Shown: positions 8,167 through 15,357 of the stretch, in pieces | Layout: each line of letters begins with the position of its first letter | Numbering within the stretch: the first letter of the stretch is position 1 | Assembly (NCBI RefSeq): GCF_000230895.2 | Contig: NC_016604.1 | Span: 2,418,001 to 2,482,000 of the forward strand | Direction of reading: 5' to 3' | Origin: Mycolicibacterium rhodesiae NBB3 | GTDB lineage: Bacteria > Actinomycetota > Actinomycetes > Mycobacteriales > Mycobacteriaceae | DNA: 64,000 nucleotides | The notes under the pieces: model-generated | What the model saw: only the letters and a program-made list of their open reading frames with translations | Told to the model about the DNA's origin: nothing | The model's database searches: none | Position numbers and translations under genes: made by a program

Positions 8167-9423
8167 ATGAAACGTATCGGAGTTGTGGAGTCGAACCGCT
8201 CCGGATCCGGGTTCGACGTATTACGTGCGGCGCGGAAGCTGGGGTTGCACGTCACCTTCTTCACCTGCGGGCTGGATCGCTACCACGCGACGCCCGGCGG
8301 GACGGAGGTGCTGCGCTCCTGTGTCGACGAAGTCGTTTACTGCCCGACTCATGAACTGGCGCCGCTGCTGGCCGCAGTGAAGGAGGTCGACGCGACGCAT
8401 CCGCTCGACGCGTTGCTCTCGGTCGCCGAGTACGAGGTGGTTCAGACCGCCGAGGTGGCCCGCCAACTCGGCCTGCCCGGCCCGGACCCCGACGCCGTCC
8501 GGGTCGCCCGCAACAAGGCCGACCAGCGACGGCGCTGGGCCGAAAGCGGCGTGCCCATCCCGGCATTCCGCGCCGTGACCACGGCGCATCAGGCGGCGCG
8601 GGCAGCCGAGGAGATCGGACTGCCGTGCGTGGTGAAGCCCGTCGACGAGACCAGCGGGGCGAATGTCGTCCGGTGCACGACCGTGTCCGAGGTGATCGAT
8701 GCGTTCTCGACGGTGCGGTCCGAGCCGACCAACCGACGCGGCCAGGCCCGGCAGCCCGAGGTGCTCGTCGAGGAATGTCTGGTCGGCTTCGAAGTCAGCG
8801 TGGAGGTGCTGGCCGAGGCGGGATCCGTTCGCGTGCTCGGGGTGACGGACAAGCTGCTCGGGGGCGGCAACAGGTTCATCGAGCTCGGACACAGCTTCCC
8901 GACCGCGCTGCCGACCGTCATCCGGGAGGAGTTGGAACAGGCCGCCATCGCCGCGACCATTGCGGTGGGGTTCGATCTTGGCCTCGCCCACGTCGAGCTC
9001 AAGTACACCGGCGCTGGACCCAAGCTGATCGAGATCAATCCACGGCCGGCCGGTGACCAGATCACCGAGCTGATGGACCGCAGCCTCGGGCTGTCCACCA
9101 TGGAGCTCGTGCTCCGCCAGTACCTCGGCGAGTCCGTCGGTGCCATCGCGGCGAATCCGGTTGGCGGCGCGGCGATCCGGTACCTCACCGCACCCGTCGG
9201 CGTCGTGGACAGCGTGACCGGACTCGACATCGCCGCCGCCGTACCCGGGGTTTGCGAGGCCGTGGTGTCCGTCGAGGCCGGTGCGCCCATCAACCCGTTG
9301 CGGGTGAACGAGGACCGCATCGGCCATGTCCTGGCCAGCGCCGACGATCCATACCTAGCCGGCCGAATCGCCGAGGCCGCGGCCCAACAAATCGAGGTGC
9401 GAGTTCTAGGAGAAGCGACATGA
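8167..9423 (+). CDS. ATP-grasp ligase 1 (carboxylate-amine ligase)
   Basis: 418 residues from ATG 8167; an in-frame GTG at 8161 adds two residues. This is an ATP-grasp enzyme: the ATP-binding lysine lies in VVKPVDETSG (155-164), VEECLVGFEVSVE (201-213) follows, ELGHSFP is at 239-245, and the magnesium-site ELIEINPRPAGD-type motif runs to about 297. Such enzymes make an acyl phosphate from a carboxylate and join it to an amine, often forming a dipeptide. It is followed by a second ATP-grasp gene of equal length with a 4-nt overlap. The two substrates are unknown. Confidence 0.87.
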   Translation: MKRIGVVESNRSGSGFDVLRAARKLGLHVTFFTCGLDRYHATPGGTEVLRSCVDEVVYCPTHELAPLLAAVKEVDATHPLDALLSVAEYEVVQTAEVARQLGLPGPDPDAVRVARNKADQRRRWAESGVPIPAFRAVTTAHQAARAAEEIGLPCVVKPVDETSGANVVRCTTVSEVIDAFSTVRSEPTNRRGQARQPEVLVEECLVGFEVSVEVLAEAGSVRVLGVTDKLLGGGNRFIELGHSFPTALPTVIREELEQAAIAATIAVGFDLGLAHVELKYTGAGPKLIEINPRPAGDQITELMDRSLGLSTMELVLRQYLGESVGAIAANPVGGAAIRYLTAPVGVVDSVTGLDIAAAVPGVCEAVVSVEAGAPINPLRVNEDRIGHVLASADDPYLAGRIAEAAAQQIEVRVLGEAT

Positions 9424-10676
9424 CGAACTTGGTGATGGTGATGCCCTATAAGGCGTATATACGGAAGGCCCAAGCCGAAGGCTTCCGGATCTACGCGATA
9501 TGGGATCCGGCGGAGGCCGAGCGGTTGTTCGGCGCGCAGGCCGACGAGTATCTGCGGGACGTCGAGGCGCTCGCCGACGGCTTCCGGTTGGTGGACTTCG
9601 CCGATCACGGCGCCTATCGAGACGCGATCCGCACCGCCGTGCGAGAAACCGACGCCGACCACGTCTGGCATGTCGGTAGCGAGGAATCGATGATGCTCGC
9701 CTACGAGGTGGCCGACGAACTGGGAAAGGCGGTCAACTCACCGCAGTCGGTCGCCCTGCTCAACGACAAGCTCGAAATGCGAACCCTGCTGTGCGACAAA
9801 GGCATCTCCGCGGTCCGGTTCGCGATCGCGGAGCACTGGTCGGACGTGGCGGGCCTGCTCGCAGACTTCACGCTTCCCGTGGTCGTCAAGCCGACCACGT
9901 TGTCCGCGAGCCGGGGGATCTATCTCCTCAACGATCCGGCCGACCTGCCTGCCTGGGGCGAGACGCTGGAGGCCTATCAATACGACGGACCGGTGCTCGT
10001 GGAGGAATACCTGCGGGGTCCGGAGTTCAGCGTGGAGACGCTGACCGTGCGCGGCGAACACCACGTGATCGGCGTGACCCGCAAGCTGCTCGGCCCGCTG
10101 CCGTACTTCGTGGAGCGGGGGCATCTGTTCGGCACGCCGGCCACGGCGGAGACCAGCCAGGTGGCCGCCCTGGCGGTGGAGCTGCTTGACGCCGTCGGGT
10201 ACCAGTGCGGTCCGGCCCACACGGAGATCATCCTGACCGCGGACGGGCCGCGGATCGTCGAGTCGCAGGCCCGGCTCGGAGGGGACAAGATCCCCGACAT
10301 CATCTCGATCGCAAAGGGTTTCGACATCAAACAGGCGATGTTCGGCGCCCTCGCCGGACGGGCGCCCCGGCTGAGTCAGGTGCAGTCCATCGGGCACATC
10401 GCGTACCTGAGCTTCGCTAGCGGAGTCCTCCGGTCGGTGTCGGGCATTGAGGAGGTACGCGGGCTGGATTTCGTCCACACCCTGAACTTTCCGTTCTCGG
10501 TCGGCGACGTGCTCCCGGAGACAGTGAGTTCCAAGACCCGGCACGGCTTCGTGATCCTCACCGGCTCCGAGGATGCCGCGCAGGCCCTGGCTCGCGCGGA
10601 CCGGGTGCGCGAACTGATCAAGGTCGAGGTCGTGGCCCCGGACATTCAGTCGGTGGCTAGGCGGCATCACAACTAG
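9420..10676 (+). CDS. ATP-grasp ligase 2
   Basis: 418 residues. The start ATG at 9420 overlaps the previous stop and has a good AGGAG site; longer upstream reading is not supported. ATP-grasp features are VVKPTT (155-160), VEEYLRGPEFSVE (194-206) and ESQARLGGDK (281-290), the last standing where relatives have EINPRxGGD, so a metal-site Asn is replaced by Gln. The N-terminal domain differs clearly from ligase 1, so the pair is not a recent tandem copy. It is the last gene of the operon and ends inside a long inverted repeat. It may add a second amino acid or form a different C-N bond. Confidence 0.86.
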   Translation: MTNLVMVMPYKAYIRKAQAEGFRIYAIWDPAEAERLFGAQADEYLRDVEALADGFRLVDFADHGAYRDAIRTAVRETDADHVWHVGSEESMMLAYEVADELGKAVNSPQSVALLNDKLEMRTLLCDKGISAVRFAIAEHWSDVAGLLADFTLPVVVKPTTLSASRGIYLLNDPADLPAWGETLEAYQYDGPVLVEEYLRGPEFSVETLTVRGEHHVIGVTRKLLGPLPYFVERGHLFGTPATAETSQVAALAVELLDAVGYQCGPAHTEIILTADGPRIVESQARLGGDKIPDIISIAKGFDIKQAMFGALAGRAPRLSQVQSIGHIAYLSFASGVLRSVSGIEEVRGLDFVHTLNFPFSVGDVLPETVSSKTRHGFVILTGSEDAAQALARADRVRELIKVEVVAPDIQSVARRHHN

Positions 10677-10737
10677 GCGCGAATGATTCGGAGGCTCCTG
10701 TGGCGTTCGGCTGCGAATCACCCGCTCGAGCGCCTAG
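10673..10737. terminator. Long imperfect inverted repeat between convergent genes, likely bidirectional terminator
   Basis: CTAGGCGC (10673-10680) is matched exactly by GCGCCTAG (10730-10737). Inside, GATTCG (10685-10690) pairs with CGAATC (10714-10719), and a small GGAG-G-CTCC hairpin lies at 10690-10698. Each outer arm contains a stop codon: that of ATP-grasp 2 on the plus strand and that of the HNH gene on the minus strand. No T-run follows, which is common for mycobacterial terminators. Confidence 0.6.
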
Positions 10738-11138
10738 TACGACTGGCCCTCGGCGTAACGCTGCCGTCGGAAGTGACGCCCCTTGCCTCGGTTGCGGCTC
10801 TTGTACGTCGCCAGCTGCGAGTCGCAGTTCGGGCAGACCAGTCGCAGGTTCTCCCGTCGGTTGTTGTTCGGATCGCCATCGATGTGGTCCATCACCAGGG
10901 CGAGCGGCAGGTCGAGCCACTCGCTTGCTCCACCGCAGATCGCGCAACAGCGTGCCTGGGCGTCGGCGAGATACTCGCGGATGTAGTGGCCCTGATGCCC
11001 GTCTAATCGCGCCTCGCCGGATTCGAGCCAGAGTTTCGTCCTCGCCTTGCGCCGGGCCGACGCCTGACATGCGTTGCCGCAGTAGATCTTCTGGCTGCGC
11101 TTCGAAAGCTCGGCACCGCAGCCTCGACACAGTCTCAT
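10734..11138 (-). CDS. HNH endonuclease
   Basis: 134 residues. The N-terminus has a zinc-ribbon-like pair, CRGCG (4-8) and CGNAC (20-24). The C-terminal part has CCAICGG, then DHIDGDPNNNRRENLRLVCPNC, a typical HNH core with the zinc cysteine pairs CxxC. Stand-alone HNH proteins of this kind are common in actinobacteria and their phages and act as nicking or cutting nucleases. It lies between the biosynthetic operon and a tRNA gene, convergent with the operon. That position is typical for remnants of integrative elements, but no integrase is seen. Confidence 0.85.
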   Translation of the reverse strand: MRLCRGCGAELSKRSQKIYCGNACQASARRKARTKLWLESGEARLDGHQGHYIREYLADAQARCCAICGGASEWLDLPLALVMDHIDGDPNNNRRENLRLVCPNCDSQLATYKSRNRGKGRHFRRQRYAEGQSY

Positions 11139-11184
11139 GTTCGAAAAGTACGACCCGCGACCGACATGCTGACGCCATCGGATT

Positions 11185-11259
11185 TGGAGCCCCCTGTCAG
11201 GATTGAACTGACGACCTACGCTTTACAAGAGCGTTGCTCTACCACTGAGCTAAGGAGGC
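11185..11259 (-). tRNA. tRNA-Thr (anticodon TGT)
   Basis: Read on the minus strand, the 75 nt fold as a full cloverleaf. The acceptor stem is GCCTCCT with AGGGGGC, the D stem GCTC/GAGC, the anticodon stem ACGCT/AGCGT with loop CTTGTAA, and the T arm GTCAG-TTCAATC-CTGAC. The anticodon TGT reads ACA. The 3' CCA appears encoded. The 3' end faces the HNH gene and the biosynthetic operon. Confidence 0.97.
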
Positions 11260-11301
11260 CTGCGGGCCAGAGTTTATCGGGTACCCCATCGGGGCATCCC
11301 G

Positions 11302-11637
11302 GTGCCCGTGAGTGTCAAGGATGACCTGCTCGAGGATTTCCCACACGTGTACCCGGGGTTGAAGCGCCCCGAGGTCGAGCGGCTCCTGACGCTGCTGGAT
11401 CAAAGCGCAAGCACCGAGGCCACGATGGGCCTGTCGGTCGCGACCGCACTCGATTCGGTCGTGCCGGCCGTCGCCCGCCGCATCGAGTCCTACAAGGGGT
11501 CCGACGATGTCGACGACTACTTGCGGATGCTGCGCGGCGCGGCCGTCCTACTGCTGCAGGAGTGGCAGGCCGAGGGCCCGCCCCCGCCGCCGGAAAGCAT
11601 CGCCAACCTCGTCGACAAGGTGGAACGTGAGAGCTGA
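11302..11637 (+). CDS. Conserved hypothetical protein
   Basis: A 111-residue soluble, mainly helical protein with an acidic N-terminus, a central segment rich in Leu and Val, and a PPPPPE stretch near the C-terminus. I do not recognise a domain. The start is GTG 11302, or GTG 11308. It lies alone between the tRNA and a convergent repeat protein whose stop is 2 nt away. It has codon periodicity like its neighbours, and coding is likely. Confidence 0.65.
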   Translation: MPVSVKDDLLEDFPHVYPGLKRPEVERLLTLLDQSASTEATMGLSVATALDSVVPAVARRIESYKGSDDVDDYLRMLRGAAVLLLQEWQAEGPPPPPESIANLVDKVERES

Positions 11638-11639
11638 CG

Positions 11640-12464
11640 TCACTCGTCGGCGTCGACGATCCGCTGCGACCTGACCGGCTGCACCGCCGAACGCGCCCGC
11701 GGGCGTCGGCCCGGGAACGGAATCCGGTCGGCGATGTTGCTCAACGGGTTGACCACCTGGCTCAGGGTGATGACGGCTTCGTGCAGCGCGTCGATCGTCG
11801 GCGCGAGCGCCTCCAGGCCCGGCGTCAGCCGGTTCAGCGTGTCTGCCACATCCGCCAGTTTCAGTAGCGGCCCGTTCTCGTCGGTCAGGGTGTCGAGTAG
11901 CCCGCCCTCGGCCAGCAACCGGTCGGCCACCCCGTCCTCGCGCAGTACCCGCTCGACCAGGCCGTCGTGGGCCAGCAGCTGGTCGGCCAGCCCGCCAGGG
12001 GCGATGACGCGCGACACCGCGCCGTCATCGGTGGTCATGCGGTCCAGCAATCCGCCTTCCCCGGTCAGCTGGTCGACGATCCCACCCGGCTCGAGCGATC
12101 GGGACAGGGCGCCGTTCTCCGCGGTCAACCTATCCAACAACCCGCCCTCGGCGGTCACTTGATCCACCACTCCGCCCGGGCGCAGCAGCCGGTCGAGCGG
12201 ACCGTTGGGCGCAAGCGCCCTGCCCAGGGGAGCATCGTCGTCCATCAGCTTGGCCAGCCGATTAGCGCGTTCCACGGCGTCGTCGAGACCGAGCATGTGC
12301 GCGAACGACGCCGACCCGGTACTGCCGGTCGGATCGGTGTCCCCGAGGGTTCGCTGGGCGATGCCCAGTGCCCCGCTGGCCATCGCGAGGCCTGTCTCGG
12401 CCATCGCCAGTCCGACCCTCACCGGTGCTGTGGCCAGGTCGGTCACGGCTTTGCTCAGGTTCAT
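11640..12464 (-). CDS. Decapeptide-repeat protein (Rv0756c-like)
   Basis: 274 residues from ATG 12464, with GAGGAA just upstream on the minus strand. The first 75 residues are helical and alanine-rich. Residues 77-206 are 13 exact-length tandem decapeptides of the form GG-L-L-D-R-L-T-x-E. The C-terminal part (207-250) is helical and amphipathic, followed by an Arg-rich tail (PGRRPRARS). M. tuberculosis also has a minus-strand unknown gene (Rv0756c) before phoP, and I take this as the likely counterpart. No enzyme motif, signal peptide or TM segment is visible. Function is unknown; a solenoid or fibre-like structural role is possible. Confidence 0.75.
   Translation of the reverse strand: MNLSKAVTDLATAPVRVGLAMAETGLAMASGALGIAQRTLGDTDPTGSTGSASFAHMLGLDDAVERANRLAKLMDDDAPLGRALAPNGPLDRLLRPGGVVDQVTAEGGLLDRLTAENGALSRSLEPGGIVDQLTGEGGLLDRMTTDDGAVSRVIAPGGLADQLLAHDGLVERVLREDGVADRLLAEGGLLDTLTDENGPLLKLADVADTLNRLTPGLEALAPTIDALHEAVITLSQVVNPLSNIADRIPFPGRRPRARSAVQPVRSQRIVDADE
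11847..12236 (-). repeat. 13 tandem 30-bp coding repeats (10-residue units)
   Basis: Thirteen units of exactly 30 bp encode residues 77-206 of the minus-strand protein. Examples are GGLLDRLTAE, GGIVDQLTGE, GGLLDRMTTD and GGLADQLLAH. Position 2 is nearly always Gly, position 4 Leu/Val/Ala and position 6 usually Arg or Gln. The units differ at the DNA level, so this is an old, selected repeat and not a recent expansion. Confidence 0.85.
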
Positions 12465-12496
12465 TTCCTCAGTGTATGGACTGCGCAAGCGAAAAC

Positions 12497-12514
12497 TCAC
12501 AGGAAGTACACAGC
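12497..12514 (+). promoter_or_regulatory. Putative PhoP box upstream of phoP
   Basis: TCACAGG-AAGT-ACACAGC is a direct repeat of two 7-mers with a 4-bp spacer, close to the known PhoP consensus TCACAGC-N4-TCACAGC. It lies 45 bp before the phoP start, between phoP and the divergent repeat-protein gene. Autoregulation of phoP is known in M. tuberculosis; here it is inferred from the motif. Confidence 0.7.
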
Positions 12515-12558
12515 GAACCGGCAGGATGATGGCAAGGCGGGAGGTGGAGAGTAGCTGA

Positions 12559-13281
12559 ATGGCGATGCCTGCTGCACCCGAAAAAGCACCAGAAGCCACG
12601 GTCCTCGTCGTGGACGACGAGACGAACATCGTCGAGCTTCTGTCGGTGAGTTTGAAGTTCCAGGGTTTCGAGGTCTACACGGCGTCCAACGGTTCCGCCG
12701 CGCTGGACAAGGCCCGCGAGGTGAAGCCGGACGCGGTGATCCTCGACGTGATGATGCCGGGCATGGACGGTTTCGGAGTGCTACGGCGGCTGCGCGCCGA
12801 CGGCATCGATGCTCCGGCCCTGTTCCTCACGGCCCGTGACTCGCTGCAGGACAAGATCGCGGGCCTCACACTCGGCGGCGATGATTATGTGACCAAGCCG
12901 TTCAGCCTCGAAGAGGTGGTCGCCCGGCTGCGGGTGATCCTGCGGCGTTCGGGCCGCGGCGCCATCGAGGAGACCCGCAGCTCCCGGCTGACCTTCGCCG
13001 ACATCGAACTCGACGAGGACACCCACGAGGTCTGGAAGGCCGGCGAGCCGGTCTCGCTCTCGCCGACGGAGTTCACGCTGCTGCGGTACTTCATCATCAA
13101 CGCGGGCACAGTGCTGTCGAAACCGAAGATCCTCGACCACGTATGGCGCTACGACTTCGGCGGCGACGTCAACGTCGTCGAGTCGTACGTTTCGTATCTG
13201 CGCCGCAAGATCGACACCGGCGATCAGCGCCTGCTGCACACGCTGCGCGGTGTCGGCTATGTCCTGCGCGAGCCGAGATAG
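12559..13281 (+). CDS. phoP: Two-component response regulator PhoP
   Basis: 240 residues, nearly identical to M. tuberculosis PhoP over most of its length. The receiver domain has acidic residues D19/D20, phospho-acceptor D63 (VILDVMMPGMDG), T91 and K113. The OmpR/PhoB-type winged-helix DNA-binding domain covers about 145-240 (SLSPTEFTLLRY, RYDFGGDVNVVESYVSYLRRK). PhoP controls lipid synthesis, pH response and secretion genes in mycobacteria. A PhoP box upstream suggests autoregulation. The ATG at 12559 follows a GGGAGG-type site; ATG 12565 is a possible alternative. Confidence 0.98.
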   Translation: MAMPAAPEKAPEATVLVVDDETNIVELLSVSLKFQGFEVYTASNGSAALDKAREVKPDAVILDVMMPGMDGFGVLRRLRADGIDAPALFLTARDSLQDKIAGLTLGGDDYVTKPFSLEEVVARLRVILRRSGRGAIEETRSSRLTFADIELDEDTHEVWKAGEPVSLSPTEFTLLRYFIINAGTVLSKPKILDHVWRYDFGGDVNVVESYVSYLRRKIDTGDQRLLHTLRGVGYVLREPR

Positions 13282-13324
13282 GCGCTTGCGAGACGGGCCG
13301 ACGCCTGAGCTGAACAATGGAAGT

Positions 13325-14758
13325 GTGGGCGCACTGACCGGACGGGGCATCCCGCTGAGGGTTGGGCTCGTGGTGGCCACGCTGGTGTTGGTGGCGTGCG
13401 GTCTGCTCGCGGGTGATGTCGCGGTCACGTCGATCCTGCGGCACACGCTGAGCAACCGGGTGGACCAGGAGTTGCTCGACGCCTCGCGCAGCTGGGCCCA
13501 AGCACCGCGACACCTGCCTGCACTGCCGATGGAGGGGCCCAACCCCGCGCGCCCACCCTCGAATTTCTACGTGCGCGGCACCGGTCCCGACGGCCAGATG
13601 TGGATGGCGGTCAACGACCGCGACGCCGAACCGGACCTTCCCGACAACAACGACGTGGGCCCGGTCCCGGTCACCATCGGGTCGGTCGACGACTCGGGCG
13701 TCGAATGGCGTGCGATGACGGTGCGCGGCCCGCAGGGGGAACTCACCACCGTCGCCATCGACCTGTCCGACGTCCAGACGACGGTGCGGGCCCTGACCTA
13801 CGCCCAACTGGGTATCGGATTGGCCGTACTGCTGGTGCTGGGTGTGGCCGGGTACTGGGTCGTGCACCGCAGCCTTCGGCCGTTGGTCGAAGTCGAACGG
13901 ACCGCGGCGGCGATCGCGGCGGGTCAGCTCGACCGTCGTATTCCGACGCGTGACCCACGCACCGAGGTGGGCCGACTCTCGTTGGCGCTCAACGGCATGC
14001 TCGCCCAGATACAGACCGCGATGGCGGCGTCTGAGTCATCGGCGGAGCAGGCGCGAACGTCCGAAGACCGCATGCGCCGGTTCATCACCGACGCCAGCCA
14101 TGAGCTGCGCACGCCGCTGACCACTATTCGCGGCTTCGCCGAGCTGTACCGCCAGGGCGCCGCCCGCGATGTCGAGATGCTGATGAGCCGGATCGAGAGC
14201 GAGTCGAGCCGGATGGGTCTGTTGGTCGAGGACCTGTTGCTGCTGGCCCGACTCGACGCGCAGCGTCCGCTGGATCGGCGCAGAGTCGACCTGCTCGTGC
14301 TCGCCAGCGACGCCGTGCACGACGCGCGTTCGATCGCACCGAAACGCTCGATCACGATGGAGGTCTTCGACGGGCCGGGAACCCCCGAGGTGCTCGGCGA
14401 TGAGCCGCGCCTTCGGCAGGTGCTCTCGAACCTGATGACCAACGCGCTGCAGCACACCCCGGAGACCGCGGAGGTCACGGTGCGGGTGGGAACCGAGGAC
14501 GAGACGGCGGTGCTGGAGGTGTGCGATAAGGGTCCGGGGATGGATGTCGAGGATGCTCACCGCGTCTTCGAGCGGTTCTACCGTGCGGACTCGTCACGCG
14601 CGCGGGCCAGCGGCGGTACCGGACTGGGGCTGTCGATCGTCGACTCACTCGTGCACGCACACGGTGGCACGGTCAGCGTCACCACCGGGCCCGGACAGGG
14701 CTGCCGATTCACCGTGAAGCTGCCGCGGATCGCCGAGGTACCCGCCCACGTCGGTTGA
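13325..14758 (+). CDS. phoR: Sensor histidine kinase PhoR
   Basis: 477 residues from GTG 13325, chosen because the spacing to phoP (43 bp) and the N-terminus match M. tuberculosis PhoR; an in-frame GTG at 13250 would overlap phoP. TM1 is about 14-36, followed by an extracytoplasmic sensor (37-160), TM2 about 162-182, and a HAMP domain about 183-235. The dimerisation box DASHELRTPLTT has phospho-histidine H259, and the ATPase domain shows N, G1 (DKGPGM) and G2 (GGTGLGLSIV) boxes. It is the partner kinase of PhoP. The sensor region is the least conserved part. Confidence 0.97.
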   Translation: MGALTGRGIPLRVGLVVATLVLVACGLLAGDVAVTSILRHTLSNRVDQELLDASRSWAQAPRHLPALPMEGPNPARPPSNFYVRGTGPDGQMWMAVNDRDAEPDLPDNNDVGPVPVTIGSVDDSGVEWRAMTVRGPQGELTTVAIDLSDVQTTVRALTYAQLGIGLAVLLVLGVAGYWVVHRSLRPLVEVERTAAAIAAGQLDRRIPTRDPRTEVGRLSLALNGMLAQIQTAMAASESSAEQARTSEDRMRRFITDASHELRTPLTTIRGFAELYRQGAARDVEMLMSRIESESSRMGLLVEDLLLLARLDAQRPLDRRRVDLLVLASDAVHDARSIAPKRSITMEVFDGPGTPEVLGDEPRLRQVLSNLMTNALQHTPETAEVTVRVGTEDETAVLEVCDKGPGMDVEDAHRVFERFYRADSSRARASGGTGLGLSIVDSLVHAHGGTVSVTTGPGQGCRFTVKLPRIAEVPAHVG

Positions 14759-14761
14759 GCG

Positions 14762-15166
14762 TCAGGTCAATTCGGCCAGCGCGGCTTTGATCTTGGCCTG
14801 CGCATCGTCCAGGGACTGCTGCGACGGGTTCTGATCGGCGTTAGCGAAACCGAAGTCCGCGAGGTTGTTCGTCGGGAAGACGTGGACATGGAGATGGGGA
14901 ACCTCGAGGCCGGCGATGATGACGCCGGCACGCTCGGCGGGAAACGCCTTCACCACCGCCTTGCCGATCAACTGCGACACCTCCATCACGCGGGCGAACA
15001 CCGCGGGGTCGACGTTCTGCCAGTTGTCGATCTCGGCACGCGGGACCACCAGCGTGTGTCCGACTGTGATGGGCGCGATGGTCAGGAACGCGACGATCTC
15101 GTCGTCTTCGTAGACGAATCGACCGGGCAGCTCGCCATTGATGATCTTGGTGAAAATGCTCGCCAT
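14762..15166 (-). CDS. HIT-family nucleotide hydrolase/transferase (Rv0759c-like)
   Basis: 134 residues with the histidine triad PHLHVHVF (H91, H93, H95), matching HxHxHxx of the HIT superfamily. The N-terminus [12 protein letters not shown] is typical of HinT-type proteins. These enzymes usually hydrolyse nucleoside phosphoramidates or adenylated compounds. It is convergent with phoR, with 3 nt between the stops. The same gene sits after phoR in M. tuberculosis, so it is core genome. Confidence 0.92.
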   Translation of the reverse strand: MASIFTKIINGELPGRFVYEDDEIVAFLTIAPITVGHTLVVPRAEIDNWQNVDPAVFARVMEVSQLIGKAVVKAFPAERAGVIIAGLEVPHLHVHVFPTNNLADFGFANADQNPSQQSLDDAQAKIKAALAELT

Positions 15167-15357
15167 GAGCCCGAGCTTACGGGGGGCTCAGCGGCGAACG
15201 ATCGCCATCGCTTCGGGAACATCGACGTAATCACAACGTCAGCCTGAGAGCGTCGCCGCGCATATATGGCCGCGGACTCCCTCTCAGCGCGACATTGCGC
15301 TGGTAATCGAAGCGTCTGGCAGGGCTCTTGCACACCAACTTGTCCAAGCCGCGAGAT

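Noticed and set aside
10734..11259. Prophage
   Set aside because: Only one HNH gene is seen; there are no integrase, capsid, terminase or lysis genes in the window.
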